Part shown: positions 41,617-53,236 of the stretch, piece by piece
How the letters are laid out: each line of letters opens with the position of its first letter
Numbering within the stretch: position 1 is the stretch's first letter
NCBI GenBank assembly: GCA_903821995.1
Contig: CAIJNI010000066.1
Span: 1-64,000, forward strand
Origin: an uncultured beta proteobacterium
GTDB lineage: Bacteria; Pseudomonadota; Gammaproteobacteria; Burkholderiales; Burkholderiaceae
Reading direction: 5' to 3'
Length of the DNA stretch: 64,000 bases
Notes under the pieces: generated by a model
Seen by the model: the letters and a program-made list of their open reading frames with translations, nothing else
The model's database searches: none
What the model was told of the DNA's origin: nothing
Made by a program: the position numbers and the translations under genes

Positions 41617-42318
41617 ATGGCAAGACATATCCCCTACAACAATCCGGAATTAGCGCCTGTTAAAGAGGCATCATTGCAAGGTGCGGCTATTTCAATGGAA
41701 GCTTTAGGAATTGAGGCTTTAAGAATTCGTTTTAAGGATAAAAAAGCTTGGGCTCCTGAATTAACAGATGAGTCGAAATTAATTTTATCTAGAGTTGCTA
41801 ATGAAGCTGGCACAGGTGTTCCTTTAAAACAAGCTGCTGTTTTAATTCCGCTAGTGAAAGAGGGGGGCAGTTTAAAAATATTGCTGACTCAAAGAGCGGC
41901 ACATTTAAATGATCATCCTGGTCAAATCAGCTTTCCTGGAGGAAGGCATGAAAAAACGGATGGTACATTAATAGCTACTGCGCTACGTGAAGCAGAGGAA
42001 GAGATTGGTTTAGACAAAAGCTTTGTAGAATTACTGGGCGAATTGCCAGATTATTTTACGGTGACTGGATACCGTGTCACCCCAGTGGTCGGAATTATTC
42101 ATGAATTACCGGCGCTCACGATTGATGCCAATGAAGTAGCCGGTATTTTTCAGGTGCCATTAGAATTTCTGATGAACCCTGCTAATCATGAGTTACGTGA
42201 AATAAAAGGCCCCGATACTTATCGCACATTTTATGCAATGCCTTATGATGAATATTTCATTTGGGGTGCGACAGCAGGGATGCTGCGTAATCTTTATCAC
42301 TTTCTTAGTGCGGAATAA
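41617..42318 (+). CDS. NUDIX hydrolase, CoA pyrophosphatase-like
   Basis: HLNDHPGQISFPGGRHEKTDGTLIATALREAEEEIGLD. Confidence 0.92.
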   Translation: MARHIPYNNPELAPVKEASLQGAAISMEALGIEALRIRFKDKKAWAPELTDESKLILSRVANEAGTGVPLKQAAVLIPLVKEGGSLKILLTQRAAHLNDHPGQISFPGGRHEKTDGTLIATALREAEEEIGLDKSFVELLGELPDYFTVTGYRVTPVVGIIHELPALTIDANEVAGIFQVPLEFLMNPANHELREIKGPDTYRTFYAMPYDEYFIWGATAGMLRNLYHFLSAE

Positions 42319-42327
42319 CTTAATTCA

Positions 42328-43281
42328 ATGACCTTTTTCTCAGTACTTTTAGCCCTGCTTGCAGAACAGTTTTTTCCTGTTGAGAAGACGCATTGGATTC
42401 GAAGACTAACTGCACATTGGATTACAAAAGTTGTTAACTACTGTGATACAGGGGAGCAAGGATCTGCAAAGGTTGCGATATTTTTACTTTTATTTCCGCC
42501 GGTATTTTTTGTTCTTCTCGTCCATCTGTGGTTGATTTATCAATACCCTTTATTTGCTTTGTTCTGGAATGTATTGATTGTGTATTGGTTTTTAGGATTT
42601 AGGCAGTTTAGTCATCCTTACACGCTCATTCAAAAAAATTTAGAAGATCGTCAGATTGATGTCGCGAGAAAAGAATTAGGTGATTGGGTTGGATTGAGTT
42701 TGAATACTGAAACTATGACAGAGACTGAGGTGGTTAGGCATACCTTAGAGCGAGGAATTCTTGCAGTTCACTCTAATGTATTTGGTGTATTTTTTTGGTT
42801 TTTATTGCCTATTGGTCCGGCTGGAGTAGTTCTGTATCGTTTGACGCTGATGGCTGAAGAGCAATGGCGTTTTGAAACTGCAAGTCCGGTACTAAGACAG
42901 ACCATTAAAAAAGTAAGATACATCATGGACTGGGTTCCTACCCGCTTAACTGCAGCGGGGTTTGCAATTGTTGGTAACTTTGAGCAGGCTGCTTATGCAT
43001 GGCGTTTTCATCAGAAAAAATGGGCTACGCAGTCAGAGGCTATATTAATTGGAACGGGTGGTGGGGCATTGGGTGTGAGGCTTGGATCTCCTTTAGCGGA
43101 GCTTGATAGCCGTCAAGCAATGCAACTTGCTGAAAATGGTGACAGGCCAGTACAAGAATTCGGTGCAGAACCCATGAGAGAGCACTTAGTTTATGGAGCT
43201 AGCTTAGTATGGCGGGCGATTGTTTTATGGATGATCTTATTGGCAATGTTAACGGTCGCCGTTTGGATTGGTCCTTTATAG
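42328..43281 (+). CDS. CobD/CbiB (AmpE-like) family membrane protein
   Basis: 317 aa, multi-TM, VARKELGDWVGLSLNTETMTETEVVRHTLERGILAVHSNVFGVFFWFLL. Confidence 0.75.
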   Translation: MTFFSVLLALLAEQFFPVEKTHWIRRLTAHWITKVVNYCDTGEQGSAKVAIFLLLFPPVFFVLLVHLWLIYQYPLFALFWNVLIVYWFLGFRQFSHPYTLIQKNLEDRQIDVARKELGDWVGLSLNTETMTETEVVRHTLERGILAVHSNVFGVFFWFLLPIGPAGVVLYRLTLMAEEQWRFETASPVLRQTIKKVRYIMDWVPTRLTAAGFAIVGNFEQAAYAWRFHQKKWATQSEAILIGTGGGALGVRLGSPLAELDSRQAMQLAENGDRPVQEFGAEPMREHLVYGASLVWRAIVLWMILLAMLTVAVWIGPL

Positions 43282-43301
43282 CAGGCAGATAGCTGATCAA
43301 G

Positions 43302-44258
43302 CTAAGTCTTATGGCCTTGGGATTGAATAGTAGCATTGCGTGTTTCGTGTATTAATTGAGAAAACAATTTCAGTCTTTCGGGATGAATCTCACCTTTGAC
43401 TACAGCCTCATTAATGGCGCAGTCGGGCTCGTGCTGGTGGGTGCAATTATTAAAACGACATTTCCCGAGATGGGGCCTGAACTCAATAAAGGCGTGTTGT
43501 AGTTCACTTTCTGATAAGTGGGCTAAACCAAATTCCTGGAATCCTGGGGAATCAATTAATGCCCCAAGAGTATTATTTTTCATCCCCCATGAGGGCAGGT
43601 CGTAATAACGACAGGCTGTCGTTGTATGCTTGCCGGTATCGAGCTTCGTGGAATGCTCTCTTGTTTGGGCTAGAGCATTGGGAACCCAACGATTAAGTAA
43701 AGTTGATTTACCCATTCCCGACTGGCCCACGAGTACCGATACTTTTCCAGCTAAAACAGGTTCAAGTGCAATTAAAGAGTCAGGATCTTGCTTAGCTGAA
43801 ATTTCATGAATAGGTATTCCAAGACTGGCATAGGGCCTAAGCATATCTTGGGCTCTTTGCAAATGATCTTTTAGGTCACACTTATTGAGTAATAGACGGA
43901 GTTCAATATCTTCATGGGCGGCAACGATAGAAGCTCTTCCCAATAAATCAGGTGAGAAAGCTGGCTCAGTTGCAATGACAAGCAAGATTTGATCGACATT
44001 GGCAGCAATAGATTTAGATCTAAATGCATCTGAGCGAAAGACCAAGTTTTTACGCGATTCTATTTCATCTAAAACCACTTGATGATTGGATGTCATCGTG
44101 ACTTTGATAAAGTCTCCTACAGCACCTTCATTTTTTTTGGCGCGTGAACTTACTTCAAATAAATGATCTGGGGAGGGGTGCTTGGGGTCAGTCGGTCGTG
44201 CCAAATAATTTCTGCCGTAGGAGGCTATTAAAAGAGCGCGGAAGGACTGATTTTCCAA
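43302..44258 (-). CDS. rsgA: Ribosome small subunit-dependent GTPase A
   Basis: Circularly permuted GTPase: VGQSGMGKSTLLN, DSPGFQEFGL, zinc site CRFNNCTHQHEPDCAINEAV. Confidence 0.95.
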   Translation of the reverse strand: MENQSFRALLIASYGRNYLARPTDPKHPSPDHLFEVSSRAKKNEGAVGDFIKVTMTSNHQVVLDEIESRKNLVFRSDAFRSKSIAANVDQILLVIATEPAFSPDLLGRASIVAAHEDIELRLLLNKCDLKDHLQRAQDMLRPYASLGIPIHEISAKQDPDSLIALEPVLAGKVSVLVGQSGMGKSTLLNRWVPNALAQTREHSTKLDTGKHTTTACRYYDLPSWGMKNNTLGALIDSPGFQEFGLAHLSESELQHAFIEFRPHLGKCRFNNCTHQHEPDCAINEAVVKGEIHPERLKLFSQLIHETRNATIQSQGHKT

Positions 44259-44283
44259 GCCTAGCCTTTGTAATTGAGGTAGA

Positions 44284-45534
44284 TCATGTTAGAGATTGCA
44301 AATGTGCAATTCGGATAGGTGCAGGCGGATGTGAATCATAAAACGCGGAATAAAGATGATCTGGTGTCAGGGTTGCTGCATTATCTTGATACAGTTTTAA
44401 GAGGGCAGAAACCATATCATCTGCATTTGTTTTTTCTGCTGCAAATGCGTCGGCTTCAAACTCATGTTTTCTGGATAAAAGACTACTAAGTGGTGTGATG
44501 AAAAATGTAAAGACAGGTAGCGCTAGTGAGAACAAAGCCAAGGCTAGACCTCCTGGTTTGCCGTCAATTGGAGGAGTAACACCAAGTCCCTCATAAAACC
44601 ACATTTGGTTTGTTAGCCAACCTAAGAGGGCGAACCCAGCAAGACTAATTGCGAAGGTGAGAAATAACCTTTTTTTAATATGATTTTTTTTGAAGTGTCC
44701 TAGTTCATGAGCTAGGACTGCTTCAATTTCAGAGGGTGATAACTTTTCAATTAGAGTGTCAAAGAAGACGATTCTTTTTGATTTACCAATGCCGGTGAAA
44801 TACGCATTACCATGAGCACTTCGCTTGCTCCCATCCATCACAAATAAGCCTTTACTGACAAATCCACAACGATCTAGGAGGGTTTGGATTTTATCCTTGA
44901 GTGCACCTTCTTCAAGGGGCTTAAATTTATTGAATAATGGGGCGATAAAAGTGGGACCCACCCAAGTAGCTAAAAGAATAAATCCCATTAAAAAGGCCCA
45001 GGCATATCCCCACCAATAAACGCCAGCGCGATCCATGAGAGTAAGGATGACCCATAAAAGTGGCGTGCCAATGACAACACTGAGTGCAGTTCCTTTAAGA
45101 AAATCAATCCAAAAAGTTTTCACATCCATACGATTAAAGCTGAATTGTTCCTCAAGTTTAAATTGTCTGTACCAGGAAAATGGCAAGTCTAAAACACTTG
45201 AAATGATCATGAGTGACATGAGAAGTGCCACTTGTTGCCAAACGCCAGCTGATATGTAGCCTAATAATTCAAGGTGTAGCAGGTTTAATAGGCCCAGTAA
45301 AGTTAACGACAATAAGACGACTTTTGAAAAAATAATTTCCCAAAATCCGAGCCCGAGCTTAGCTAGGGTGTAGTCGGCTGCCTTTTGGTGATCTTCTAAT
45401 GTGATCTTGCTTGAAAACTCTGCGGGGACCGCATAGCGATGTAAAACAACTGATTTAGACTGTCTGTTTGCTAAGAAAAGTTCAGTAAAAAGACTAAAGA
45501 ATAAAAAAGCGAGGAAAATGTATGTAAATGTCAT
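44284..45534 (-). CDS. M48 family metallopeptidase (Ste24-like)
   Basis: [16 protein letters not shown] HExxH motif; CAAX protease N-terminal region; [10 protein letters not shown]. Confidence 0.93.
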   Translation of the reverse strand: MTFTYIFLAFLFFSLFTELFLANRQSKSVVLHRYAVPAEFSSKITLEDHQKAADYTLAKLGLGFWEIIFSKVVLLSLTLLGLLNLLHLELLGYISAGVWQQVALLMSLMIISSVLDLPFSWYRQFKLEEQFSFNRMDVKTFWIDFLKGTALSVVIGTPLLWVILTLMDRAGVYWWGYAWAFLMGFILLATWVGPTFIAPLFNKFKPLEEGALKDKIQTLLDRCGFVSKGLFVMDGSKRSAHGNAYFTGIGKSKRIVFFDTLIEKLSPSEIEAVLAHELGHFKKNHIKKRLFLTFAISLAGFALLGWLTNQMWFYEGLGVTPPIDGKPGGLALALFSLALPVFTFFITPLSSLLSRKHEFEADAFAAEKTNADDMVSALLKLYQDNAATLTPDHLYSAFYDSHPPAPIRIAHLQSLT

Positions 45535-45561
45535 GTAGGAATTATAGGAGCAAGAAAAATT

Positions 45562-46140
45562 TTGAACTCAGAACTTAAGAAAAATCGTCTCGTTTGGTTA
45601 GATATGGAGATGAGTGGCCTTGATCCCGAAAAAGAAAGAATATTAGAAATTGCCCTTGTGGTTACAAATGGTGATCTTGAAATTATAGAGCATGGGCCGG
45701 TTGTCGTCATCCATCAGGAGGATGCCTTGCTCGGTGCTATGGATTCTTGGAATCAGGGGACACATAGTAAATCCGGTCTCATTGATAAGGTGAAAGCATC
45801 GACGATTAATGAAGCTCAAGCTGAAGCTATTTACCTGGACTTTTTAAAGAAACATTTGAAGCCTGGTGAATCACCGATGTGTGGCAACACAATCCATCAG
45901 GACAGAAGATTTATGGCCAAGTATTTACCTCGATTAGAGGTTTATTTTCATTATCGTAATATTGACGTCTCCACGATTAAAGAACTCTGTAAAAGATGGC
46001 AACCTGACATCGCTAAAAACTTTACAAAACAGCAGGCGCACACTGCGCTTGCTGATGTGATTGAGTCGATTGAAGAGCTTAAATATTATCGGGAGAAACT
46101 ATTTATTCCTACGTTGACTGCTGATCCACCTATTAAATAA
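45562..46140 (+). CDS. orn: Oligoribonuclease
   Basis: [47 protein letters not shown]. Confidence 0.96.
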   Translation: MNSELKKNRLVWLDMEMSGLDPEKERILEIALVVTNGDLEIIEHGPVVVIHQEDALLGAMDSWNQGTHSKSGLIDKVKASTINEAQAEAIYLDFLKKHLKPGESPMCGNTIHQDRRFMAKYLPRLEVYFHYRNIDVSTIKELCKRWQPDIAKNFTKQQAHTALADVIESIEELKYYREKLFIPTLTADPPIK

Positions 46141-46145
46141 TGAAA

Positions 46146-46625
46146 TTAGGAGTTGAGTAGACCTTCAATTTCAGTTTTTATTTTTTGGATACTATCGGCT
46201 GAGCCATAGCGTTTGATAACTGTTCCGTCGCGACTGAGTAAGAACTTCGTGAAATTCCACTTGATGCCTTCTGTGCCTAACAGCCCAGGAGCTGATTGTT
46301 TTAAGTGGTTATAGAGTGGATGAGTTTGTGGGCCATTCACATCAATTTTTTCAAACATTGGGAAGGTGACATGAAACTTGCTAGAGCAAAACTCAGCTAT
46401 TTCTTCTGCGGATCCTGGTTCTTGGCTACCAAATTGATTGCAGGGAAATCCCATAATCTCGAGCCCTAAAGTTTTCTTTTCGGCATAAAGAGCTTGGAGA
46501 TCTTTATATTGTGGTGTGAACCCACAAGCGCTTGCTACGTTCACAATCAGTAATACTTTATTAGAGTAATCTTGAAGGTTTTCAGAAGATCCGTTAAGAC
46601 GGTTGAGGGGGATATTGGGTAGCAT
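46146..46625 (-). CDS. Glutathione peroxidase family protein (Cys type)
   Basis: VNVASACGFTPQYKDLQALYAEKK, GFPCNQFGSQEPGS, IKWNFTKFLLSRDG. Confidence 0.95.
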   Translation of the reverse strand: MLPNIPLNRLNGSSENLQDYSNKVLLIVNVASACGFTPQYKDLQALYAEKKTLGLEIMGFPCNQFGSQEPGSAEEIAEFCSSKFHVTFPMFEKIDVNGPQTHPLYNHLKQSAPGLLGTEGIKWNFTKFLLSRDGTVIKRYGSADSIQKIKTEIEGLLNS

Positions 46626-47447
46626 TTATTGGGTCCATTCTTCACTTTTAAGCCACAACTGTTTCGCTAAATCAGCATTTGACGACAGTTTGCTAGGATT
46701 TGTAATCTTGCATTTATCATAATAATAGCCATTTTCTTTGTCTGTTTGTGGGGAGCTTGCACAATAAATAAGAGTTTTTGCACCTTCTTCAGAGCTCAGG
46801 GAAAAAGACTTAATCAAACTTTGAAAGAAGCGTGGGGTATGTCTCCATAAATTAGTACCCACGACACCCGGATGCACCGCATACGAGTTGACTCCGGTCC
46901 CTTCTAATTGTTTAGCGAGTTCAGTATGAAATAAAACATTAGCTAACTTAGATTGGCAATACTCTGGCCAAGCAAAAAACGTTTTAGTACGCATTTGAAC
47001 TCCTGAAAAGTCAAATGACTCTACGCGAGCGTGGGCACGACTAGCGACAATCACAACACGGGCTGGAGCTGATTCCTTTAGCTTTGGGAGAAGTAATTGC
47101 GTGAGGAGAAAATGACCCACATGATTCACACCAAAGGCAAGTTCAAAGCCCGATTGGGTTTTTCCTTTGACACCTGCGACGCCCGCATTATTGACGAGGA
47201 CATGCAGAGGCAGGTTCATGGATAAAAATTGCTCTGCACAGGATCTTACTGAAGAAAAATCACCTAGATCAAGCGGTATAAATGATATTTTCCCAGAAAA
47301 TCCCTGCACCGATTTTTCGATAGTAGAAAAATCCGCAGAAGAGCGGCTAGCTACAAAAACTGTAAAACCCTGTCTTACAAGTTCCTTAGCGCACACGAGT
47401 CCAATACCAGAAGTTCCACCTGTGACTAATGCGACGTGTTGATTCAT
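46626..47447 (-). CDS. Short-chain dehydrogenase/reductase
   Basis: ALVTGGTSGIGLVCAKEL, LVNNAGVAG, YCQSKLANVLF. Confidence 0.9.
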   Translation of the reverse strand: MNQHVALVTGGTSGIGLVCAKELVRQGFTVFVASRSSADFSTIEKSVQGFSGKISFIPLDLGDFSSVRSCAEQFLSMNLPLHVLVNNAGVAGVKGKTQSGFELAFGVNHVGHFLLTQLLLPKLKESAPARVVIVASRAHARVESFDFSGVQMRTKTFFAWPEYCQSKLANVLFHTELAKQLEGTGVNSYAVHPGVVGTNLWRHTPRFFQSLIKSFSLSSEEGAKTLIYCASSPQTDKENGYYYDKCKITNPSKLSSNADLAKQLWLKSEEWTQ

Positions 47448-47456
47448 TACGGACCT

Positions 47457-48047
47457 TTATTTTTTGATGGCTGATTTAGGACGAAATGCTTTAACTAAGC
47501 TTGGGTTAGTTTCAACATACGGTCCACCTATTAAATCAATACAGTAGGGGATTGCTGAAAAAATACCGTTAATCAGGATAGTTCCCATATCATCCTTTAG
47601 CCCTTCTAAGGTTTCCTTGATGGCTTTAGGTTGTCCAGGAAGGTTGACGATGAGGCACGCATGATCCACAATTTCTCGAAGGGCTCCAACTTGTCTAGAC
47701 AAAATCGCCGTTGGTACGAACTTTAGACTAATTTGGCGCATTTGTTCTCCAAAGCCTGGCATTTCTCGAGTTGCTATGGCAAGAGTTGCTTCGGGTGTTA
47801 CATCCCTGCGACTAGGGCCTGTTCCGCCAGTTGTTAATATCAAATGACAGTGATCTATATCAACAAGATTGATCAGGGTCGCGCTGATCTCATCTATTTC
47901 GTCTGCAATTAAGCGTTCTTTGATTTCAAAAGGGGAGGTTAAGGCCTGTGAAAGCCAATTTTTTAGCGCAGGGATACCTTCATCTTGGTAAATGCCCGAA
48001 GAAGCTCTATCAGAAATAGAAACTAAACCAATTCGAATAATGTCCAT
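47457..48047 (-). CDS. mog: Molybdopterin adenylyltransferase
   Basis: IGLVSISDRASSGIYQDEGIPALKNWL, LTTGGTGPSRRDVTPEATLAI, IVNLPGQPKAIKETL. Confidence 0.93.
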   Translation of the reverse strand: MDIIRIGLVSISDRASSGIYQDEGIPALKNWLSQALTSPFEIKERLIADEIDEISATLINLVDIDHCHLILTTGGTGPSRRDVTPEATLAIATREMPGFGEQMRQISLKFVPTAILSRQVGALREIVDHACLIVNLPGQPKAIKETLEGLKDDMGTILINGIFSAIPYCIDLIGGPYVETNPSLVKAFRPKSAIKK

Positions 48048-48108
48048 AGGTCTGTCATGAAAATGCTTTTAAAATGAGTGAATTGAAATTAATAGATATG
48101 ATAAGGGT

Positions 48109-49473
48109 ATGACAAAAAAAATATTTACTTACTCACCATACCAGTTCCAAGAAATTATTCAAGATATTCTTGGTTTAGCAAAAAAATTGGGTGCTACGGA
48201 TGCCATTGCAGAGGTCTCTGAAGGGCATGGCTTATCTGTAAGTGTAAGGTGTGGTGACATTGACACGATTGAACAAAGTGTCGACAAATCACTTGGTATT
48301 ACGGTCTATATAGGTCAGCAACGTGGTAACGCAAGCACCAGTGACTTTTCTAAAGCATCTTTACAAAAAACTGTTCAAGCTGCATACGATATTGCGCGCT
48401 TTACAGCGCCTGATGATTGCGCTGGTTTACCGGATGTGAACTTACTGGAAAAAAATCCTTTAGATTTAGATTTATATCATCCGTGGGACATTTCTGTTGA
48501 AGATGCGGTTGATATAGCAAAGCGGGCTGAACAAGGTGCTTTTGCAGTAAGCCCTCTGATTAGGAATAGTGATGGTGCATCGATAGGCGCTCACCAATCC
48601 CACTTTCAAATGGGTTCAACTCAAGGGTTTTTAGCTGGATATCCTTTTTCAAGGCACTATATTTCTTGTGCTCCCATAGCTAGTCAAACTAAGCGCTCGG
48701 GAGCTCCCATGCAAAGGGATGACTGGTACTCGAGCTCTCGATTACCTCATGATTTAGCTCTGCCTGAATCCATTGGTCAATATGCAGCGCAGCGTGCCTT
48801 ATCGCGATTAGGGGCGCGATCGATTAAAACCCAAAAATGCCCTGTTATTTTTGAGGCTCCATTAGCTGCTGGTTTATTAGGAAGTTTTGTACAGGCGGTA
48901 TCTGGTGGATCCCTCTATCGTAAATCCAGTTTTCTTTTAGATTCTTTGGGACAGTCGGTATTTCCTCAATTTATTGATATTGATGAAAATCCACACCGCA
49001 TACAGCAAACGGGAAGTACGCCATTTGATGATGAGGGGGTTAAAACGCACCCTCGACGGGTTGTTGATGCTGGTGTTGTACAGGGATATTTTTTATCGAC
49101 TTATTCGGCAAGGAAACTAAAGATGCAGTCGACGGGAAACTCTGGTGGATCTCATCATTTAACTTTGAGTAGTCGGCATACTCGACCTAACGATGATTTG
49201 CCAGCACTCCTTAAGATGATGGGTAGGGGGTTGTTGATTACGGAGATGATGGGTCAAGGAGTCAATTACGTAACTGGAGATTACTCTCGGGGTGCCTTTG
49301 GTTATTGGGTAGAAAATGGCACTATTCAATACCCGGTGGAAGAGATTACGATTGCTGGAAACATGAAGCAAATGTTCAAAGATATCTTAGCGATTGGTTC
49401 GGATACTTTAGTGCGTGGCACGAAGGATACTGGTTCAATACTCATCAAAGAAATGATGATTGGTGGGCATTAG
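48109..49473 (+). CDS. pmbA: Metalloprotease PmbA/TldE
   Basis: SVRCGDIDTIEQSVDKSLGITVYIGQQRGNASTSD, GVNYVTGDYSRGAFGYWVENG. Confidence 0.95.
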   Translation: MTKKIFTYSPYQFQEIIQDILGLAKKLGATDAIAEVSEGHGLSVSVRCGDIDTIEQSVDKSLGITVYIGQQRGNASTSDFSKASLQKTVQAAYDIARFTAPDDCAGLPDVNLLEKNPLDLDLYHPWDISVEDAVDIAKRAEQGAFAVSPLIRNSDGASIGAHQSHFQMGSTQGFLAGYPFSRHYISCAPIASQTKRSGAPMQRDDWYSSSRLPHDLALPESIGQYAAQRALSRLGARSIKTQKCPVIFEAPLAAGLLGSFVQAVSGGSLYRKSSFLLDSLGQSVFPQFIDIDENPHRIQQTGSTPFDDEGVKTHPRRVVDAGVVQGYFLSTYSARKLKMQSTGNSGGSHHLTLSSRHTRPNDDLPALLKMMGRGLLITEMMGQGVNYVTGDYSRGAFGYWVENGTIQYPVEEITIAGNMKQMFKDILAIGSDTLVRGTKDTGSILIKEMMIGGH

Positions 49474-49506
49474 ACTATTTGAAAAATACAAGTTATAAAT
49501 AAAGCG

Positions 49507-50010
49507 TTATTTTCTAAGGTAATGAACAAAAGCATAAGCGGGTTGATTCTTATCAGGATTAGACTCATGTAATAATGCAGGGAAAGAATCGCGGTGTATT
49601 TCTTTCCAGTCCATAGCTGAGAAGTTGGGAAAATGGGCGTCGCCAACGACGTCAAGATCAACTTCAGTAATGATCATTTCATCGACGAATGACAAGGCTT
49701 GCTCATAGACTTGTGCTCCACCAATAATAAATGTTTGTGGCTCTGATTGGCACGCTGCAATAGCATCTTCAAGGGAGCTAAAACACTCAGCACCTTCTGG
49801 GCTAAAGCCTCTACTTCGACTTACTACGATGTTTCTTCGGCCAGGTAGGGCTCTGCCAAGAGACTCCCAGGTATTGCGGCCCATAATAATAGGATGGCCG
49901 AGAGTTGTATTTTTAAAGTGTTTTAGATCGGGTGGGAGATACCAAGGTAATTCATTATCTCTTCCAATGACGCCTTGTTTAGAGCGTGCCACGATAATGA
50001 TCGATTTCAT
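49507..50010 (-). CDS. folA: Dihydrofolate reductase
   Basis: Start reassigned to MKSIIIVARSKQGVIGRDNELPWYLPPDLKHFKNTTLGHPIIMGRNTWESLG. Confidence 0.94.
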   Translation of the reverse strand: MKSIIIVARSKQGVIGRDNELPWYLPPDLKHFKNTTLGHPIIMGRNTWESLGRALPGRRNIVVSRSRGFSPEGAECFSSLEDAIAACQSEPQTFIIGGAQVYEQALSFVDEMIITEVDLDVVGDAHFPNFSAMDWKEIHRDSFPALLHESNPDKNQPAYAFVHYLRK

Positions 50011-50020
50011 GAAGCGCTGA

Positions 50021-50815
50021 TCAAATAGCCACAGGGGCTTTAATGCCGGGGTGACATTGGTAATCAACGACTTCAAAATCTTCATACTCATATGAAAAAA
50101 TATCAGCGGGATGGCGTTTAATTGATAATTGAGGAAGAGGGAAAGTTTCTCTCGATAATTGCAAATTGACTTGATCTAAATGATTGAGGTACAAGTGGCA
50201 ATCACCGCCTGTCCAAATAAAATCACCTGGAGTTAGCCCGGTTTGTTGCGCCACCATATAGGTGAGCAGTGCATAGCTTGCAATATTAAATGGCACGCCT
50301 AAAAAAATATCAGCACTACGTTGGTAAAGTTGGCAGGATAACTTACCATCAGCAACATAAAACTGAAAAAAAGCATGGCAGGGTGCAAGCGCCATTTGTG
50401 GAATATCTGCGACATTCCAGGCGGAGACAATGATCCTTCTTGAGTCTGGATTAGTCTTGATTTGCTCAATAATTTGACTGATTTGATCGATATGTTGTCC
50501 ATGGGCTGTGGGCCATGAGCGCCACTGATAACCATAAATAGGTCCAAGTTCCCCATTTTCTCTTGCCCACTCATCCCAAATAGAGACGCCACGTTCCTTT
50601 AACCAATGATTGTTGGTGCTGCCTTGAAGAAACCATAATAATTCATAAATAATTGATTTTAAGTGTACTTTTTTTGTGGTGACCAGAGGAAATCCAGCTG
50701 CTAAGTCAAAGCGCATTTGATGGCCAAATACCGAGAGAGTTCCAGTCCCGGTACGATCGGTTTTTTTGGTGCCATGTTCTAAAACATGGCGCATCATTTG
50801 GAGATAGGATTGCAT
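50021..50815 (-). CDS. thyA: Thymidylate synthase
   Basis: [66 protein letters not shown]. Confidence 0.98.
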   Translation of the reverse strand: MQSYLQMMRHVLEHGTKKTDRTGTGTLSVFGHQMRFDLAAGFPLVTTKKVHLKSIIYELLWFLQGSTNNHWLKERGVSIWDEWARENGELGPIYGYQWRSWPTAHGQHIDQISQIIEQIKTNPDSRRIIVSAWNVADIPQMALAPCHAFFQFYVADGKLSCQLYQRSADIFLGVPFNIASYALLTYMVAQQTGLTPGDFIWTGGDCHLYLNHLDQVNLQLSRETFPLPQLSIKRHPADIFSYEYEDFEVVDYQCHPGIKAPVAI

Positions 50816-50875
50816 AGCTTATTTTAGGCTAAATTACTTTTTGGTATTTATTTTTTAGTCAAGGCCAACTAAAGC

Positions 50876-51559
50876 TTAAATGAGTTCATGTGATTTTCGT
50901 CGAGATATCCAGCCCAAGCCAAGAACTAGGAACATACAAACGGCTATAAGAATTATTTCATAAAGCTGCGGAGTATGTTGTCCAAACCAATAATCAAGAA
51001 GTGGTTCCTGGATAATCATTTGGCACCCAGTCAAGACGAGCACAGTTGCACCGACATAGATGATCCAACTAAAACGTGTTAATAGTGAAAGCACCATTTG
51101 GCTACCAAATACAACAATGGGGATACTAATGAGTAAGCCTGCGATAACGAGGCCCAAGTTTCCATTGGATGCGCCAGCAACTGCAAGTACATTATCAATT
51201 CCCATTACAGTATCCGCAATGACGATAGTCTTCATCGCAGCCCAAAAATGAGTTGAAGAAGGGCTATGATTTTTATCTTCATTTTGGTCTGTTAATAACT
51301 TATAAGCAATAATTAAAAGAGCAACGCCTCCCACGCCAAGCAGCCCTGGAATTTGGAGTAAATAAATTGCAGAGAATGTCATGATTGTTCGTATGACAAT
51401 AGCGCCAATCGACCCCCATAAAATAGCTTTACGTTGAAGCGGTTTGGATAAATTTTGAGTTGCAAGTGCAATTAAAATTGCATTATCACCTGCTAGAACC
51501 AAGTCAATGACTATGATTGCTAGGAGGTTATCGATAAGATCTTTATATTCTGTAAACAT
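50876..51559 (-). CDS. TerC family integral membrane protein
   Basis: IVIDLVLAGDNAILIALATQNL, IADTVMGIDNVLAVAGAS; start chosen at MFTEYKDLI. Confidence 0.88.
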   Translation of the reverse strand: MFTEYKDLIDNLLAIIVIDLVLAGDNAILIALATQNLSKPLQRKAILWGSIGAIVIRTIMTFSAIYLLQIPGLLGVGGVALLIIAYKLLTDQNEDKNHSPSSTHFWAAMKTIVIADTVMGIDNVLAVAGASNGNLGLVIAGLLISIPIVVFGSQMVLSLLTRFSWIIYVGATVLVLTGCQMIIQEPLLDYWFGQHTPQLYEIILIAVCMFLVLGLGWISRRKSHELI

Positions 51560-51611
51560 ACTACAAGGATAAATTACCTTGAAGAAGGTGACCAAAAAAA
51601 TGAAAAATACT

Positions 51612-52697
51612 TTAGTCGAAAGTAGGGGTTTCTACGCCGAGTACTTTATGGAGTTTGGGTGATGTTGTTGTGTATTGTAGATGAACTTTTTTATCAGGGT
51701 ACATGTACTCTTTAGCAGCAAAGGCTGCAAGCGCGGCCTCATGAAAACCTGACAAGATCAATTTTTTCTTACCTGGATAGGTATTGATATCACCAACCGC
51801 AAATATACCTGGAGTATTAGTAGAAAATTTTTCAGTATCTACCACGAGTTGTTTGCGCTCGATATCTAGCCCCCATTCAGCGATAGGTCCTAATTTAGGA
51901 GAGAGTCCAAAAAACACGAGAAGCATATCAAGTGGCATACGTCTTGTAACGCCATCTGCACCTGTCACTTTAATTTCTTTCAGGGCATGGTCTTTTTCCT
52001 CGAAGCCCGTAATTTGCCCGACTTCAAATTGCATTTCAAGTTGGGCGCAAAGTTCTTTCATTTTGGCTACAGAAGCTGGGGCAGCTTTAAATCCGTCACG
52101 ACGATGGATGAGGACAACGCTTTGCGCTTTACCTACAAAATTCAAAGCCCAATCAAGAGCGGAGTCTCCACCACCAACAATCACAATATCTTTGTCTGTA
52201 AATTTTGCTGGGTCTTTGACGCTATAAAAGAGTTGTTTACCTTCAAAGGCTTCAATCCCATCCACTTTAATTGTTCGTGGTTGAAACGATCCAACTCCAG
52301 CTGCAATAAAAATAGTTTTTGTTAAAAAAGTTGTACCCAGTGAAGTGACCACTTTAAAGCGGCCATCTTCTTGTTTTGAGACCTCAGAGACTTCTTGTCC
52401 CAGATGGAAGGTCGGTTTAAATGGAGCAATTTGTTTTAAAAGACTATCTGTGAGTTCTTGTCCAGTACAAACGGGTACTGCTGGGATGTCATAGATTGGC
52501 TTATCTGGATATAATTCGACGCATTGACCGCCCACGACTGGTAGTGAATCAATGATATGTGCATTGATCTCTAACAAACCTAGTTCGAATACCTGAAACA
52601 AGCCTACAGGACCAGCTCCAACGATGACTGCTTCAGTTTCGATCACTTCAGATGGTAGTTGTGACATTGGTAGTTGTGACATTGGTATTTGTGACAC
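51612..52697 (-). CDS. Ferredoxin/flavodoxin--NADP+ reductase, TrxB-like
   Basis: [60 protein letters not shown]; next to a ferredoxin gene. Confidence 0.9.
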   Translation of the reverse strand: MSQIPMSQLPMSQLPSEVIETEAVIVGAGPVGLFQVFELGLLEINAHIIDSLPVVGGQCVELYPDKPIYDIPAVPVCTGQELTDSLLKQIAPFKPTFHLGQEVSEVSKQEDGRFKVVTSLGTTFLTKTIFIAAGVGSFQPRTIKVDGIEAFEGKQLFYSVKDPAKFTDKDIVIVGGGDSALDWALNFVGKAQSVVLIHRRDGFKAAPASVAKMKELCAQLEMQFEVGQITGFEEKDHALKEIKVTGADGVTRRMPLDMLLVFFGLSPKLGPIAEWGLDIERKQLVVDTEKFSTNTPGIFAVGDINTYPGKKKLILSGFHEAALAAFAAKEYMYPDKKVHLQYTTTSPKLHKVLGVETPTFD

Positions 52698-52747
52698 TCG
52701 TACTCTAGAGTGTAATTCTTATATAAATATAGAGGGTTATAAATAGA

Positions 52748-53071
52748 TTAGCGCGCCAATTGATCTCGTTTGTCTTTAACATCTTTCCAGTCATCTGCAT
52801 CTGCTAGAGATCCTTTAGATTTCGTAATTGAAGGCCATTTTCTAGATAATTCAGCATTAAGTTTAATAAAATCCTGCTGATCACTTGGAACATCATCTTC
52901 AGCATAAATGGCATTCACGGGACATTCAGGAACGCACACAGCACAATCGATACATTCATCGGGATCAATTGATAAAAAATTAGCGCCTTCACGGAAGCAG
53001 TCGACAGGACACACATCAACACAATCCGTATATTTACATTTAATACAAGCTTCGGTAACAACGTAAGTCAT
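52748..53071 (-). CDS. fdxA: Ferredoxin FdxA-like (7Fe)
   Basis: [29 protein letters not shown]...[16 protein letters not shown]. Confidence 0.94.
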   Translation of the reverse strand: MTYVVTEACIKCKYTDCVDVCPVDCFREGANFLSIDPDECIDCAVCVPECPVNAIYAEDDVPSDQQDFIKLNAELSRKWPSITKSKGSLADADDWKDVKDKRDQLAR

Positions 53072-53236
53072 AGTAGTTTTCGAAAATAATTAAAATTCCA
53101 TTTTAACTGAGAAAATTCATTTTTCATTAAAGTTATGGGGCCTGTATAGATTAATTAGTGATTTAGATATATTTTTGGGTAGTTAATCGAATGCCCTACA
53201 ATTCTAAGAATCAAGTTAACTTAATGGCTGCAGGAT

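Noticed and set aside
42328-43281. CobD/CbiB-like gene as evidence for cobalamin biosynthesis
   Set aside because: No other cobalamin genes are nearby. The family is often annotated loosely and the AmpE-like alternative is as likely.
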